64,000 bases of DNA from Corynebacterium cystitidis (lineage in GTDB: Bacteria > Actinomycetota > Actinomycetes > Mycobacteriales > Mycobacteriaceae): NCBI RefSeq assembly GCF_900187295.1, contig NZ_LT906473.1, positions 1,860,001-1,924,000 on the forward strand, written 5' to 3'. A model generated the notes under the pieces. That model saw only the letters and a program-made list of their open reading frames with translations. It searched no databases and was not told the DNA's origin. Made by a program: the position numbers and the translations under genes. Below, piece by piece: positions 56,185-64,000 of this stretch. The first letter of the stretch is position 1, and every line of letters begins with the position of its first letter.

Positions 56185-57117
56185 ATGACATTGGACGATA
56201 ACGGTTTCATGACATGGCCTGCCTCAGGCAAACTTCTTGTTGGCTATACTGCCACCGACGTAGGCGAGGACGCGCTTCGATTAGGCATCGCGTTAGCCCG
56301 CGGGAGAGACGTTTCCCTTGAGATTGTCATGATTATACCCGAGGACAACGTCTTCGGAGGTGTCTACCCACACCAACGAGGTTACGGCTCAATCCTTGAA
56401 CGACAGTTGGCCACTTGGCTGGATGAGGCTGCCCAGATGGTTCCACCGGATATTCACGCGACTACCCGCCTCTACCCTGGCGATTCCGAGGAAAATGGCC
56501 TCCTATCCTCTGCTGACGAGTTGGACTGTGACCTCATCATCATCGGCGGTCGACGTGGAAGCATCTTCCCTCGATTCGAGATGGGTTCTTGCGCCAACGC
56601 ACTGTTGCACTCAGCCAATAGGCCAGTCGTTTTGGCCCCGAAGAACTATTCGGATGAAGGCCCAATCGCCCGGATGACGAGTTTCTTTGGGCCACAACCC
56701 GGTGCGAACAACCTCGTGCGCCACTCCGTCGATCGAGCTTCTCGGCGTGGCATCCCGCTGCGTCTGATTTCCTTGTATGTTGACTCAGAATCCCGCACCA
56801 AGCAACGCCCGGAAACGGTAGAAAGAGCACTCAAGGAGTTCGCGGGGCCGGTCAGTACTACTCTTGCCATGGACATGATTCGGCGTGGTGAGGCCACCGC
56901 CGTTGCCGCCACCGGCAAAACTGTGGAGGACGCCATCTCAGGTATCGAGTGGCATGAAAACGACATCGCGGTGGTTGGGTCTTCCCGCCTTGCAGTGAAA
57001 GGTCGACTATTCATCGGCAGCACCACGACCAAAATCTTGCGCCACATCCCGGTTCCTTTGGTCGTCATCCCTAGCGGATACGTCCGCACTTACGAAAAAG
57101 GTGATCCTGATGGATAA
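56185..57117 (+). CDS. Universal stress protein, tandem domain
   Basis: 310 aa with two Usp domains. Residues 10-150 (LLVGYTATDVGEDALRLGI, IIIGGRRGSIFPRFEMGSCA) and 165-305 (VVGSSRLAVKGRLFIGSTTT, ending VPLVVIPSGY). The GxxG-type nucleotide loop is partially kept in the second. GAGGGA precedes ATG 56185. Between the oxidase and permease genes and overlapping the permease start by eight bases. Role in the cluster unclear; Usp genes often accompany APC permeases. Confidence 0.85.
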   Translation: MTLDDNGFMTWPASGKLLVGYTATDVGEDALRLGIALARGRDVSLEIVMIIPEDNVFGGVYPHQRGYGSILERQLATWLDEAAQMVPPDIHATTRLYPGDSEENGLLSSADELDCDLIIIGGRRGSIFPRFEMGSCANALLHSANRPVVLAPKNYSDEGPIARMTSFFGPQPGANNLVRHSVDRASRRGIPLRLISLYVDSESRTKQRPETVERALKEFAGPVSTTLAMDMIRRGEATAVAATGKTVEDAISGIEWHENDIAVVGSSRLAVKGRLFIGSTTTKILRHIPVPLVVIPSGYVRTYEKGDPDG

Positions 57118-58645
57118 CGGAGTCACCCCCACACAATCGAGGAAAGGTCTCGCAACAAATCGCGTTGGACTCTTTGGCGCAGTAGTCATCGGCATCAGCT
57201 GCATAGCACCGACTTATACGCTGACATCGGGGCTAGGCCCGACCATCTCCGCAGTCGGAACATACGTTCCCGCAGTACTCCTTCTGGGATTCATCCCGAT
57301 GCTCCTAGTCGCGTTTGCCTACCGTGAGCTCAACAACAGAATTCCTGACTCCGGTACCTCTTTTACGTGGGCTACACAGGCCTTCGGACCATGGGTCGGA
57401 TGGATGGGTGGCTGGGGCCTGATAGTGGCCACCATCCTTGTTATGTCTAACCTTGCTGCAGTAGCGGTAGATTTCTTCTTCCTGACTATTGGGCAGCTAA
57501 CAGAACGCCCTGAAATCGCAGACCTGACCAATAATCTCACGGTGAACATCCCAGTGACGCTCATCTTCATTGCGGTCGCTGCCTGGGTGTCCTATAGAGG
57601 TTTGGAAACAACGGAGAAACTCCAGTACATTCTCGTTGCGATCCAAATTGTGGCGATCGTTGCCTTTGACATTGCGGCCCTCCGGCAGGCATACAATGGG
57701 CACGGCTTTGACTTTGAGCCGATTCAAGTTAATTGGTTCAATCCGCTCAGTATTGGTAGCCCTACGTTGATCGCTGCGGGAATCTCCCTGTCTATCTTCA
57801 TGTTTTGGGGGTGGGATGTCACACTCACGATGAACGAGGAGACAAAAGATCCCGGAAAGACTCCCGGCAGAGCAGCCACCCTGACAGTTCTTATCATCAT
57901 CGTTCTCTATATTTTTACAGCGCTGGCAGTTCTATCATGGGCGGGAACAGGTGATACCGGTTTGGGTGCGAGCAACTCGGACAATCAAGAATCAATCTTC
58001 GCGGCCTTGTCCTATCCAGTAATGGGTAAAGCATCCATCTTGATCTACTTAGCGGTGCTAGCCAGCTCCTTCGCTTCACTACAGTCAACGATGGTCGGAC
58101 CTGCCCGTACCTTACTAGCAATGGGACACTACCGGGCGCTTCCTCCGATGTTCTCGAAGATTAGTCCGCAGTTTAAAACACCATCGACCGCAACATTCGT
58201 CTCCGCGATCGCGGCCGGCGCTTTTTACACAGTAACCCGCCTGCTCTCGGAGAATGCCCTGTGGGACACGATTGCCACCCTCGGTTTGATGATCTGTTTC
58301 TACTACGGCATCACAGCCGTGGCCTGCATTTGGTTCTTCCGCAAGGAACTCTTCAGCAGTGCACACAACATCGTCTACAAGTTTATGTTCCCGGCCCTCG
58401 GCGGCGGATTCCTGCTTTTAATGTTTGTCATCACCGCCATTGACTCTATGAATCCCGAGTACGGCTCAGGAACTTCACTCTTTGGGGTCGGGACAGTGTT
58501 CGTTCTTGGGCTCGGCATTCTCGGCATCGGCGTCATCCTCATGCTTTTCACCCGCTTACGGCATCCAGCGTTCTTCCGCGGCGAAACACTACGCCGCGAA
58601 GAGTCCACAACATTCACTTCTAAAGAAAAGGAACTCTACTCATGA
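57110..58645 (+). CDS. APC-type amine permease (PuuP-like)
   Basis: 511 aa, 12 membrane segments. ATG 57110 has AAGG eight bases upstream (GTG 57101 is the other choice). The first span motif (FGAVVIGISCIAPTYTLTSG) and SIFMFWGWDVTLTMNEET are of the amino acid/polyamine APC group. Its place between amine oxidase and aminoaldehyde dehydrogenase suggests putrescine or a similar amine as substrate. The stop overlaps the next start (ATGA). Confidence 0.87.
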   Translation: MDNGVTPTQSRKGLATNRVGLFGAVVIGISCIAPTYTLTSGLGPTISAVGTYVPAVLLLGFIPMLLVAFAYRELNNRIPDSGTSFTWATQAFGPWVGWMGGWGLIVATILVMSNLAAVAVDFFFLTIGQLTERPEIADLTNNLTVNIPVTLIFIAVAAWVSYRGLETTEKLQYILVAIQIVAIVAFDIAALRQAYNGHGFDFEPIQVNWFNPLSIGSPTLIAAGISLSIFMFWGWDVTLTMNEETKDPGKTPGRAATLTVLIIIVLYIFTALAVLSWAGTGDTGLGASNSDNQESIFAALSYPVMGKASILIYLAVLASSFASLQSTMVGPARTLLAMGHYRALPPMFSKISPQFKTPSTATFVSAIAAGAFYTVTRLLSENALWDTIATLGLMICFYYGITAVACIWFFRKELFSSAHNIVYKFMFPALGGGFLLLMFVITAIDSMNPEYGSGTSLFGVGTVFVLGLGILGIGVILMLFTRLRHPAFFRGETLRREESTTFTSKEKELYS

Positions 58646-60021
58646 GCAACCAATACCGCATTCAAAATCCAGTTACCAACGAGATCGTTGCATCCTATGA
58701 CAGCGCCACTGATGCAGAGATTCAGTCAGCTATTGACGCAGCCACTCGCGCCTACACGTCCTGGTCCTCTTTTCCAATGGAGAAGCGCAGCGCGATCATG
58801 CACAAAGTAGCAGCACTGTTTGATAAGCGCAAGGAAGAGTTGGCCGGCATCGCCGCTGAGGAAATGGGCAAGCCTTTATCCGAAGGGGTCGAAGAGGTGG
58901 AGTTCGCGGCACAAATCATTGACTACTACGCCACTAACGGTCCTGAGTTTTCCAGTGAGCAGACCATCCCTACTAGCGACGGGGCCATCGCAAAACTGCG
59001 CCGTTTACCCATCGGTCCCCTTCTCGGTGTCATGCCGTGGAACTTTCCCTACTATCAGATCGCCCGTTTTGTTGGCCCGAACTTGGTGCTTGGCAATACT
59101 GTACTACTCAAGGATGCCGAGATTTGCCCCCGTTCTGCCCTTGCTGTCCAGGAAATTATGGACCACGCCGGTGTTCCCGCAGGAGTGTACACCAATATCT
59201 TCGCCAACCACGACCAGGTGGCTACCATCATCGCCGATCCTCGTGTCCAGGGTGTCTCACTAACTGGATCGGAGCGCGCCGGAGCTATCATCGGTGCTCT
59301 CGCTGGTCAGCACTTGAAGAAGTCTGTTCTTGAGCTTGGTGGCTCGGACCCTTATATCGTTCTGGACTCCGATAATGTCGCCGATGCCGCTAAGACTGCG
59401 TTTCAGACGCGTATGTACAACACCGGCCAAGCGTGCAACTCTAACAAACGTCTGATCATCATGGATGATATCTACGACGCGTTCATAGAACAGCTGATTA
59501 ACTTGGCAGGCGAGATGAAACCGGGCACCCCTGCGGAGGCAGACGGCCTAACCACCTACTCTCCACTTTCCTCCAGGGAGGCGGCTGAGAATCTGCGCCA
59601 GCAACTGGACCGTGCTGAGTCCGCGGGCGCGACCATTCATGTAGGTGGTGAATTAGCTGATAGCGGCGCCTACCTCTCCCCAGCCGTGGTTACCGGCATT
59701 CCGCAAGGCTCCGATGTCTATTATAAGGAGTTTTTCGGCCCAGTCATCGTGGCATACAAGGTGAGCTCCGACAAGGAGGCTATCGAGTTGGCCAACGATA
59801 GCCAGTTCGGCCTCGGTGGTGCGGTGTTCTCCAGTGACGAGGACCGTGCCCGCGCTGTTGCGGAGAGGCTCCATGTGGGGATGACCAACGTTAATACACC
59901 CGCCGGCGAGGGTGCTGGACTGCCGTTTGGCGGTGTGAAGCGCTCAGGTTTCGGCCGTGAGTTAGGCCCATTGGGGATGGATGAGTTTGTTAACAAGCAG
60001 CTCTACTACATTCAGCGCTAG
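58642..60021 (+). CDS. Aminobutyraldehyde/succinate-semialdehyde-type dehydrogenase
   Basis: 459 aa. ATG 58642 overlaps the permease stop. Motifs: VMPWNFPYYQIAR, VSLTGSERAG, LELGGSDPY with catalytic Glu and NTGQACNSNKR with catalytic Cys. Given its operon with the amine oxidase, the probable substrate is 4-aminobutyraldehyde, yielding GABA for GabT. By similarity alone it could be an SSADH; it is alike to the broken aldehyde dehydrogenase at 23.6-25.0 kb. Intact. Confidence 0.9.
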   Translation: MSNQYRIQNPVTNEIVASYDSATDAEIQSAIDAATRAYTSWSSFPMEKRSAIMHKVAALFDKRKEELAGIAAEEMGKPLSEGVEEVEFAAQIIDYYATNGPEFSSEQTIPTSDGAIAKLRRLPIGPLLGVMPWNFPYYQIARFVGPNLVLGNTVLLKDAEICPRSALAVQEIMDHAGVPAGVYTNIFANHDQVATIIADPRVQGVSLTGSERAGAIIGALAGQHLKKSVLELGGSDPYIVLDSDNVADAAKTAFQTRMYNTGQACNSNKRLIIMDDIYDAFIEQLINLAGEMKPGTPAEADGLTTYSPLSSREAAENLRQQLDRAESAGATIHVGGELADSGAYLSPAVVTGIPQGSDVYYKEFFGPVIVAYKVSSDKEAIELANDSQFGLGGAVFSSDEDRARAVAERLHVGMTNVNTPAGEGAGLPFGGVKRSGFGRELGPLGMDEFVNKQLYYIQR

Positions 60022-60753
60022 TTTCCAGCTACGGAGTCTATAACAAGAAGCTGTTAACGAGAAGGGACTCACATTATGCCCTGTGGCCGAGGCTGCAGGG
60101 CATCTTCGCTTTACGACGAGGACATGGCTCAACCCGATGCAGAGTGAAGCCGTAGCCCTCCGCGTCCTTGGCTTGCGGAGGCATCGCAACTGCGGGCTCA
60201 CCGCTTTGAGGATTGTCAAGTTTCTCGACGTCGACCTCTCTGTCCCCAGAGCCGAAGATACTGGTCTTGATCGCTCATTTTGTCCATAGGCATCTCTTCC
60301 ACCTAGCGACCGTGCCGACAGCCATTCGTCGATAAGTTCCTTAAACATGCCTGCTACATCGGCATCAACCCGATGTCAGGGGCACTCGGTGCAGGACTAG
60401 CCGGCGACGGAATTTCAAACCCTGATACACGAATGTGCACACGTACTGTTTTGACACACGAAGCCCCTTGGATTCCGACGCACGCGCGAACAGATGGAGC
60501 GACGAGACCAGGCAACGTACCCAGCTAATGTGGAAATCCGCGAGCTCGAAGCTGAAGCGGGAGCATTCGTCGTGTGTACGGGCAAAGGAGTCGACGGGCC
60601 CTCCCCGAAGCGCGGCACGCCAACCACGACCGAAGTAGCCACCGATGACCAAGGGCACCTATTCCTGGATGCGGAGCAGACAGGTAAGGTTTGGCCCTTT
60701 TCCTACACCCGCTAGATGCACTACATTGTGTTACAGAAAAAGGAGAAGAAACC
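60022..60753. other. Region without recognisable gene
   Basis: About 730 bases. A minus-strand frame near 60.6 kb holds GGYFGRGWRAALRGGPVDSF, weakly alike to the fragment at 38.6 kb. No motif, start or operon link is found; probably decayed sequence. Confidence 0.45.
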
Positions 60754-60977
60754 ATGCCATCATCAACTCTGTCCATCCGCATCGATGATGAAGATAAGAA
60801 ACTGATCGCTGACTACGCCACGACGATGAACGTTTCAGTAGGCGAGTTCGTGCGGCGCGCTGCGCTGGAAAAATCGAAGACGAACTCGACCTTACAATCT
60901 GGGACAAAGCAAAACGCGAATACGAAGCAGACTCTGAAACGCTTACTTTAGAAGAAATTGAAGCTAAGTACCTATGA
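60754..60977 (+). pseudogene. RelB-type antitoxin, one frameshift
   Basis: ATG 60754 with AAAAAGGAG. Residues 1-40 (STLSIRIDDEDKKLIADYAT, EFVRRAALE) are intact RelB/DinJ-type ribbon-helix-helix. The frame then runs on as KSKTNSTLQS to a stop at 60949. The original continues in another frame, IEDELDLTIWDKAKREYEA to EEIEAKYL, with TGA at 60975-60977 overlapping the toxin ATG. One A missing in the run AAAAA (60869-60873) explains the shift. The intended antitoxin would be 74 aa. Confidence 0.85.
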
Positions 60978-61243
60978 CTCGGTATAGCTTGAGATTCACC
61001 AAGCGGGCAGACAAACAACTCTCAAAATTGGACCCGGGCGTCCGACGCATCATCCTCGCATGGCTGCGCAAATACGTTTCTGACAGCACGAACCCACGCG
61101 AACACGGTAAAGTGCTCTCTGGCGACCGTGCAGGAAGCTGGCGATACCGTGTCGGGAACTACCGCATTCTGTGCGAAATCAACGACAACCAGGCTATTGT
61201 ATTGGCGATCGAGATTGGACACCGTCGAGAGGTTGACAAATAA
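60974..61243 (+). CDS. RelE-type toxin
   Basis: mRNA-cleaving toxin of 89 aa, RelE/ParE fold: RYSLRFTKRADKQLSKLD, then REHGKVLSGDRAGSWRYRVG and YRILCEINDNQAIVLAIEIGHR. The basic residues needed by RelE are present. The gene is complete although the antitoxin before it is frameshifted; the start overlaps the original antitoxin stop (ATGA). It would normally be translated only with the antitoxin. Confidence 0.9.
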   Translation: MTRYSLRFTKRADKQLSKLDPGVRRIILAWLRKYVSDSTNPREHGKVLSGDRAGSWRYRVGNYRILCEINDNQAIVLAIEIGHRREVDK

Positions 61244-61249
61244 GAGCTG

Positions 61250-61542
61250 GCCGAGCCAGAGCCGTTGGGCGACCACATTTCCAAGGCTACGCCGCGAAAT
61301 GGTTGTGACGGCGTCGATCAGCACCTCAGTGATGGACTTTCCACGTTCTTTGTCCTTAGCGACAATTGCAGCGCGGGTCTCCTGCGGAAGTGCTAGAAAG
61401 AACTTGTTAGAAAAAACTCTGCCACCGGATGGTCTAGCCGATCCGGGGATCCCGCACCAGCTTCAGCGTCGGCCACCATTGACGCAATCCTACCGTCAGA
61501 AAACCCCAACCCGTCGAGATTGTTAGCAATAAAGATGTTCAT
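61250..61542 (-). pseudogene. Small unknown gene, frameshifted and cut by relE
   Basis: ATG 61542 opens MNIFIANNLDGLGFSDG and RIASMVADAEAGAG. Near 61430 the frame changes and continues as RVFSNKFFLALPQETRAAIV and KDKERGKSITEVLIDAVTTI, running on under relE without a stop. A small protein with one frameshift. Function not recognised. Confidence 0.45.
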
Positions 61543-62446
61543 ATGCTCGCTATTCTGCCCTACCACCACGAATAATTCTCATTGCGAGCACCAAGTGGTC
61601 GTCGTTAAGCGAATGCACCGGCTAAAGCTAAGAACGGGTGCTCCGCAGCGTGACTGAAATGCTATAGTGGCCACCGCTGTTACAGTTCAAACCGCTAAAC
61701 GAAGATTTGCCACTCTGATGCCCGATCAGGTCTCAAAAGCTGGAGCGGGCTGGGTTTGTGAGAGGGCATGATATACCCAGCAGGATTTATCACGGCTACC
61801 AGCACTTACGACAAGCAGGCGGATCAGGAAGTAAGAGCGTACTTCGATATCCTGGCTGAGGCAGTCCCGTCAAAGGTGGCTGTCTTGCGTGAGGAAGAAA
61901 CCAAGTGTCAAGACTGGTGTATTGGGTGTGACCAGACACATCGGCTGATGCATGTCCTTAGGATCACTGCTGACATAATTCCACGCCTACGCTAGGCATG
62001 GAGTACCTCATGTCAAGATGAGCGTGAAGTTGCCTTGTACAGCTCGTCCCGAATAGGTACCTTCGAGACGACACGACCAGTTCCGCTGCCCGCCTTGGCG
62101 GGAGTCCAGGGCTGGTCTTCGTTTTTCTAACCAGAGGTTTAAGGGGAAAAATGTGTACTTTTCACGGGTTCTGATTCGGGGTTTGTCCTGGTGATCCCCA
62201 TTGATCCCTTAGCAGTTCGAGAGGTACTTCTTCATCAGGGATCAGCCATTATCACAACAATCAATGCTGCCTGCCACCACAACAGTCTCGCGAGCGCACG
62301 GGCTGAAAACAGGGCAAGTGTTTAGAGAAGAATTCAATCGGATTCCTGAAGCTAAATTCCACGACGCAACATCCTGCTGACTCACTTCTGCTGACAAATT
62401 TCTTCGTCTACGCTAGCCTGAGAGAACACTGAACTTTGGGGGGCTT
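61543..62446. other. Intergenic region with IS debris
   Basis: About 900 bases without a supported gene. CTCATGTCAAGATGAGCG near 62011 matches CTCATGTCACGATGAGCG near 19260, both encoding FALIVT-stop-type ends on the minus strand, so an ISL3-like end lies here. CCCGCCTTGGCGGG near 62089 is a short hairpin followed by a T-rich stretch. A plus-strand frame of 75 codons (61768-61995) is unsupported. Confidence 0.45.
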
Positions 62447-63286
62447 ATGTTTAATGTGGAAATTATCAACGACGTTCCGCGCTTTGATCGTGACTTCTTT
62501 CACCCAGGGGGCAATCCAGCTACCGTTTTTCGTGAGCTCGGCCGTAAACGTGATTCTAGCGACACCTTGTCCACATCCGAAGACAATTTACACCCGGTGG
62601 CACTAGAAACGTTCGAAGGCGAGATGGGCAGGCTCTATCGCACCTTCGTTTGTGAATACTACCCAGGGTTATTAGCACAGGCACGAGAGATCCTAGACAC
62701 AGCAATCGCTGCTATTCAAACCTACGCCCACGAATTCGAAGGCGTGACCGACGATCTGACTCATCTCCGCGATGAAGCAGACGCTATCCACGACAGATTA
62801 GAATCTGCTGCGTCCGCGAATAATTCGGCTGCTCGAACAGTTCTCAACGCACCTTCCGCTAGTACCCAGCAGGTAGCCTTCAATTCTTATAAGACAGCCA
62901 GTGAGACCTATCACGCAACCCTCGGAGAATGGAACACATGTATACAGTCTGCCCACGACCAGCTAAACAGTCTTGATGAAGCAGCCCGGATAGCGACTGG
63001 GGAGATCACCGCACTACCCGAACCAGACTTTGATGTTTACCAAGGGCATGCTGGTCAACCCGAAGCCAAAGAAAACGAAAAGCAGGGAAAATTAAAAGTC
63101 AACACCGATGACCTGGATGCAGCAGGGTCCTCCATTAACAATATTGCAGAATCAATGGCCGACGGGATCGAAGGGTTCAACGGGCTTGTTGGGTGCGACG
63201 CGCGGCAAGGTTTCCACCTGGAGAAGGCATTTAATGCCTTTGAGGGTTTATGGCACACAGCACTCAATGAACTACAGCAAAAGTGA
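62447..63286 (+). CDS. ESX/polymorphic-toxin-like N-terminal helical protein
   Basis: 279 aa, soluble, mostly alpha-helical with long coiled segments (LLAQAREILDTAIAAIQTYA, LRDEADAIHDRLESAASAN). The layout, a short N-terminal part then a long helical hairpin and an acidic C-terminal stretch (QPEAKENEKQGKLKVNTDD), is typical of ESX (type VII) or WXG/LXG-like proteins. There is no clear WXG motif. Its stop overlaps the next start (GTGA). Confidence 0.6.
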   Translation: MFNVEIINDVPRFDRDFFHPGGNPATVFRELGRKRDSSDTLSTSEDNLHPVALETFEGEMGRLYRTFVCEYYPGLLAQAREILDTAIAAIQTYAHEFEGVTDDLTHLRDEADAIHDRLESAASANNSAARTVLNAPSASTQQVAFNSYKTASETYHATLGEWNTCIQSAHDQLNSLDEAARIATGEITALPEPDFDVYQGHAGQPEAKENEKQGKLKVNTDDLDAAGSSINNIAESMADGIEGFNGLVGCDARQGFHLEKAFNAFEGLWHTALNELQQK

Positions 63287-63825
63287 AGAAACTCGGCAAC
63301 GCTGGATGCCACATCGCCACTGAGATTGAACAGGCAGAACTAGGTGATGCTGATAGGTTCATCTCACTTGAAAGTGATCTTGCTAATGGGGCGTGGTCAA
63401 CGTTTACTCAAACGACTGAAAACTATTTCCATTCACTTACCTCATCGCCTGACAAGTTCATTGCCGAATCAGGCCAGATAGCATCTCGAATCTTTTTCCC
63501 AGTGGGAGTTTCCTTAGACGTAGCAACAACAGTCAATGATATCCGTAATGGTGAAGATGTTGATATCGCGATTATTTCCTCTTTAGCAGGTGCAACAGCC
63601 CCAGCCATCGGAATGGGTGCAGGCGTATTAGGCGGTGCCGCTCTCGGTTCATTAGGCGGCCCAGGAGGGACTGCAACTGGTGGCACGACAGGTGGCGCAT
63701 TGGGAGCAGCGTTTGGTGGATTCTTCTCGGGCGCTGTCAATGAGTCAGTCGAGTACTTACTAGAACGTAACCGCTACGGCCGATGGGACTACCTGCACCA
63801 CAAGAACTACGTCAAGGAGCAATAA
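63283..63825 (+). CDS. Gly-rich partner protein, toxin-like pretoxin region
   Basis: 180 aa starting GTG 63283, overlapping the gene before it. The first 100 residues are alpha-helical; residues 100-150 are a Gly/Ala-rich hydrophobic stretch with GAGVLGGAALGSLGG and GGTTGGALGAAFGGFFSG, as in the pretoxin part of polymorphic toxins and in some holin-like domains. The C-terminus ends RYGRWDYLHHKNYVKEQ. No catalytic toxin domain is recognisable. It may be part of a split secreted toxin. Confidence 0.55.
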   Translation: MKKLGNAGCHIATEIEQAELGDADRFISLESDLANGAWSTFTQTTENYFHSLTSSPDKFIAESGQIASRIFFPVGVSLDVATTVNDIRNGEDVDIAIISSLAGATAPAIGMGAGVLGGAALGSLGGPGGTATGGTTGGALGAAFGGFFSGAVNESVEYLLERNRYGRWDYLHHKNYVKEQ

Positions 63826-63827
63826 GG

Positions 63828-64000
63828 ATGGAACACTGGGAATACCCGCGTGTGCGTAGGCTCTCAATCATCGTTGTGACTCTCACGATGATCGTAATTG
63901 GGATATCTATTGTGTTTTTCACATGGATCAGCTTGACGATCAACCCCTCCCCCAGCCGTAAGGTAGCGCTCATCTTGCTTCACATTAGTTTGGTTCTCGC
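63828..64000 (+). CDS. Membrane protein, 5' part (window ends)
   Basis: ATG 63828 with AAGGAG and only two bases after the previous stop. The 57 visible codons start MEHWEYPRVRRLSIIVVTL and contain one to two membrane helices (IVIGISIVFFTWISL, KVALILLHISLVL). Its position after a putative toxin suggests an immunity or ESX-associated membrane protein. Truncated by the window. Confidence 0.6.
   Translation, partial: MEHWEYPRVRRLSIIVVTLTMIVIGISIVFFTWISLTINPSPSRKVALILLHISLVL

Noticed and set aside
61768-61995. Plus-strand 75-codon frame with several Cys
   Set aside because: No ribosome site, and the surrounding sequence looks like IS debris.
1-64000. tRNA, rRNA and CRISPR arrays
   Set aside because: No cloverleaf-like sequences or regularly spaced repeats were found by reading; weak cases may be missed without a covariance search.

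Overview
The window looks like a Corynebacterium chromosome segment. The GC content is moderate to high. The gene content is typical of the group: a gabT-gabD-permease cluster with a divergent PucR-type gabR, a lone-standing trpB, RtcB, alanine dehydrogenase, a DUF3558-like lipoprotein, ESX-like small proteins, and surface-protein tails of the MGGG-x-FAVQ-x-GLVQ type. At least one gene shows a -10 box placed directly for leaderless translation. A species cannot be named from the sequence alone.

Layout. 1-2 kb: end of a sugar ABC operon (RbsA-type ATPase) and its LacI-type repressor with two adjacent operators. 2.3-11 kb: a membrane protein, RtcB copy 1, an intact FitAB-type toxin-antitoxin pair, alanine dehydrogenase, then a degraded DUF4143 ATPase joined to a degraded AspT-type transporter, and a pRiA4b ORF-3-type protein. 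11-17 kb: ISL3 transposase relic, a secreted surface protein, and a PelF/PelG-like polysaccharide locus whose PelF gene is fused in frame to a GHL15-like hydrolase domain and broken by frameshifts. 18-23 kb: RtcB copy 2, a broken membrane protein and a SWIM-SNF2 helicase. 23-29 kb: a second DUF4143 relic, a frameshifted aldehyde dehydrogenase, a DUF3558/ESX-like pair, a broken Fic gene, a membrane protein and a surface-protein tail. 29.8-34.2 kb: an Ula-type PTS (IIC, IIA-IIB) with a broken BglG/PRD-type regulator. 34.4-44.6 kb: defence-like genes, namely a tandem pair of DUF2075 helicases carrying different N-terminal nucleases (GIY-YIG and PD-(D/E)XK), and McrBC, with trpB and a VapBC relic between them. 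44.8-47.6 kb: an IS21-family element with a 6-bp target duplication. 48.3-60 kb: a putrescine/GABA catabolic cluster. 60-64 kb: RelBE with a frameshifted antitoxin, IS debris, and the start of an ESX-like or polymorphic-toxin-like operon.

The most coherent pathway is 48.3-60.0 kb. Amine uptake (APC permease), putrescine oxidase, aminobutyraldehyde dehydrogenase, GabT and GabD would take putrescine through GABA to succinate, with GabR and a TetR regulator beside them. The best candidate for an undescribed system is the DUF2075 pair at 34.4-38.2 kb.

Many genes here are interrupted by single-base frameshifts (PelF, aldehyde dehydrogenase, lipoprotein, Fic, PRD regulator, GabT, IstA twice, RelB). 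Others carry Gln-to-stop changes or large deletions. The second class is true gene decay. The first could be decay or homopolymer sequencing error, and raw reads would be needed to separate the two.
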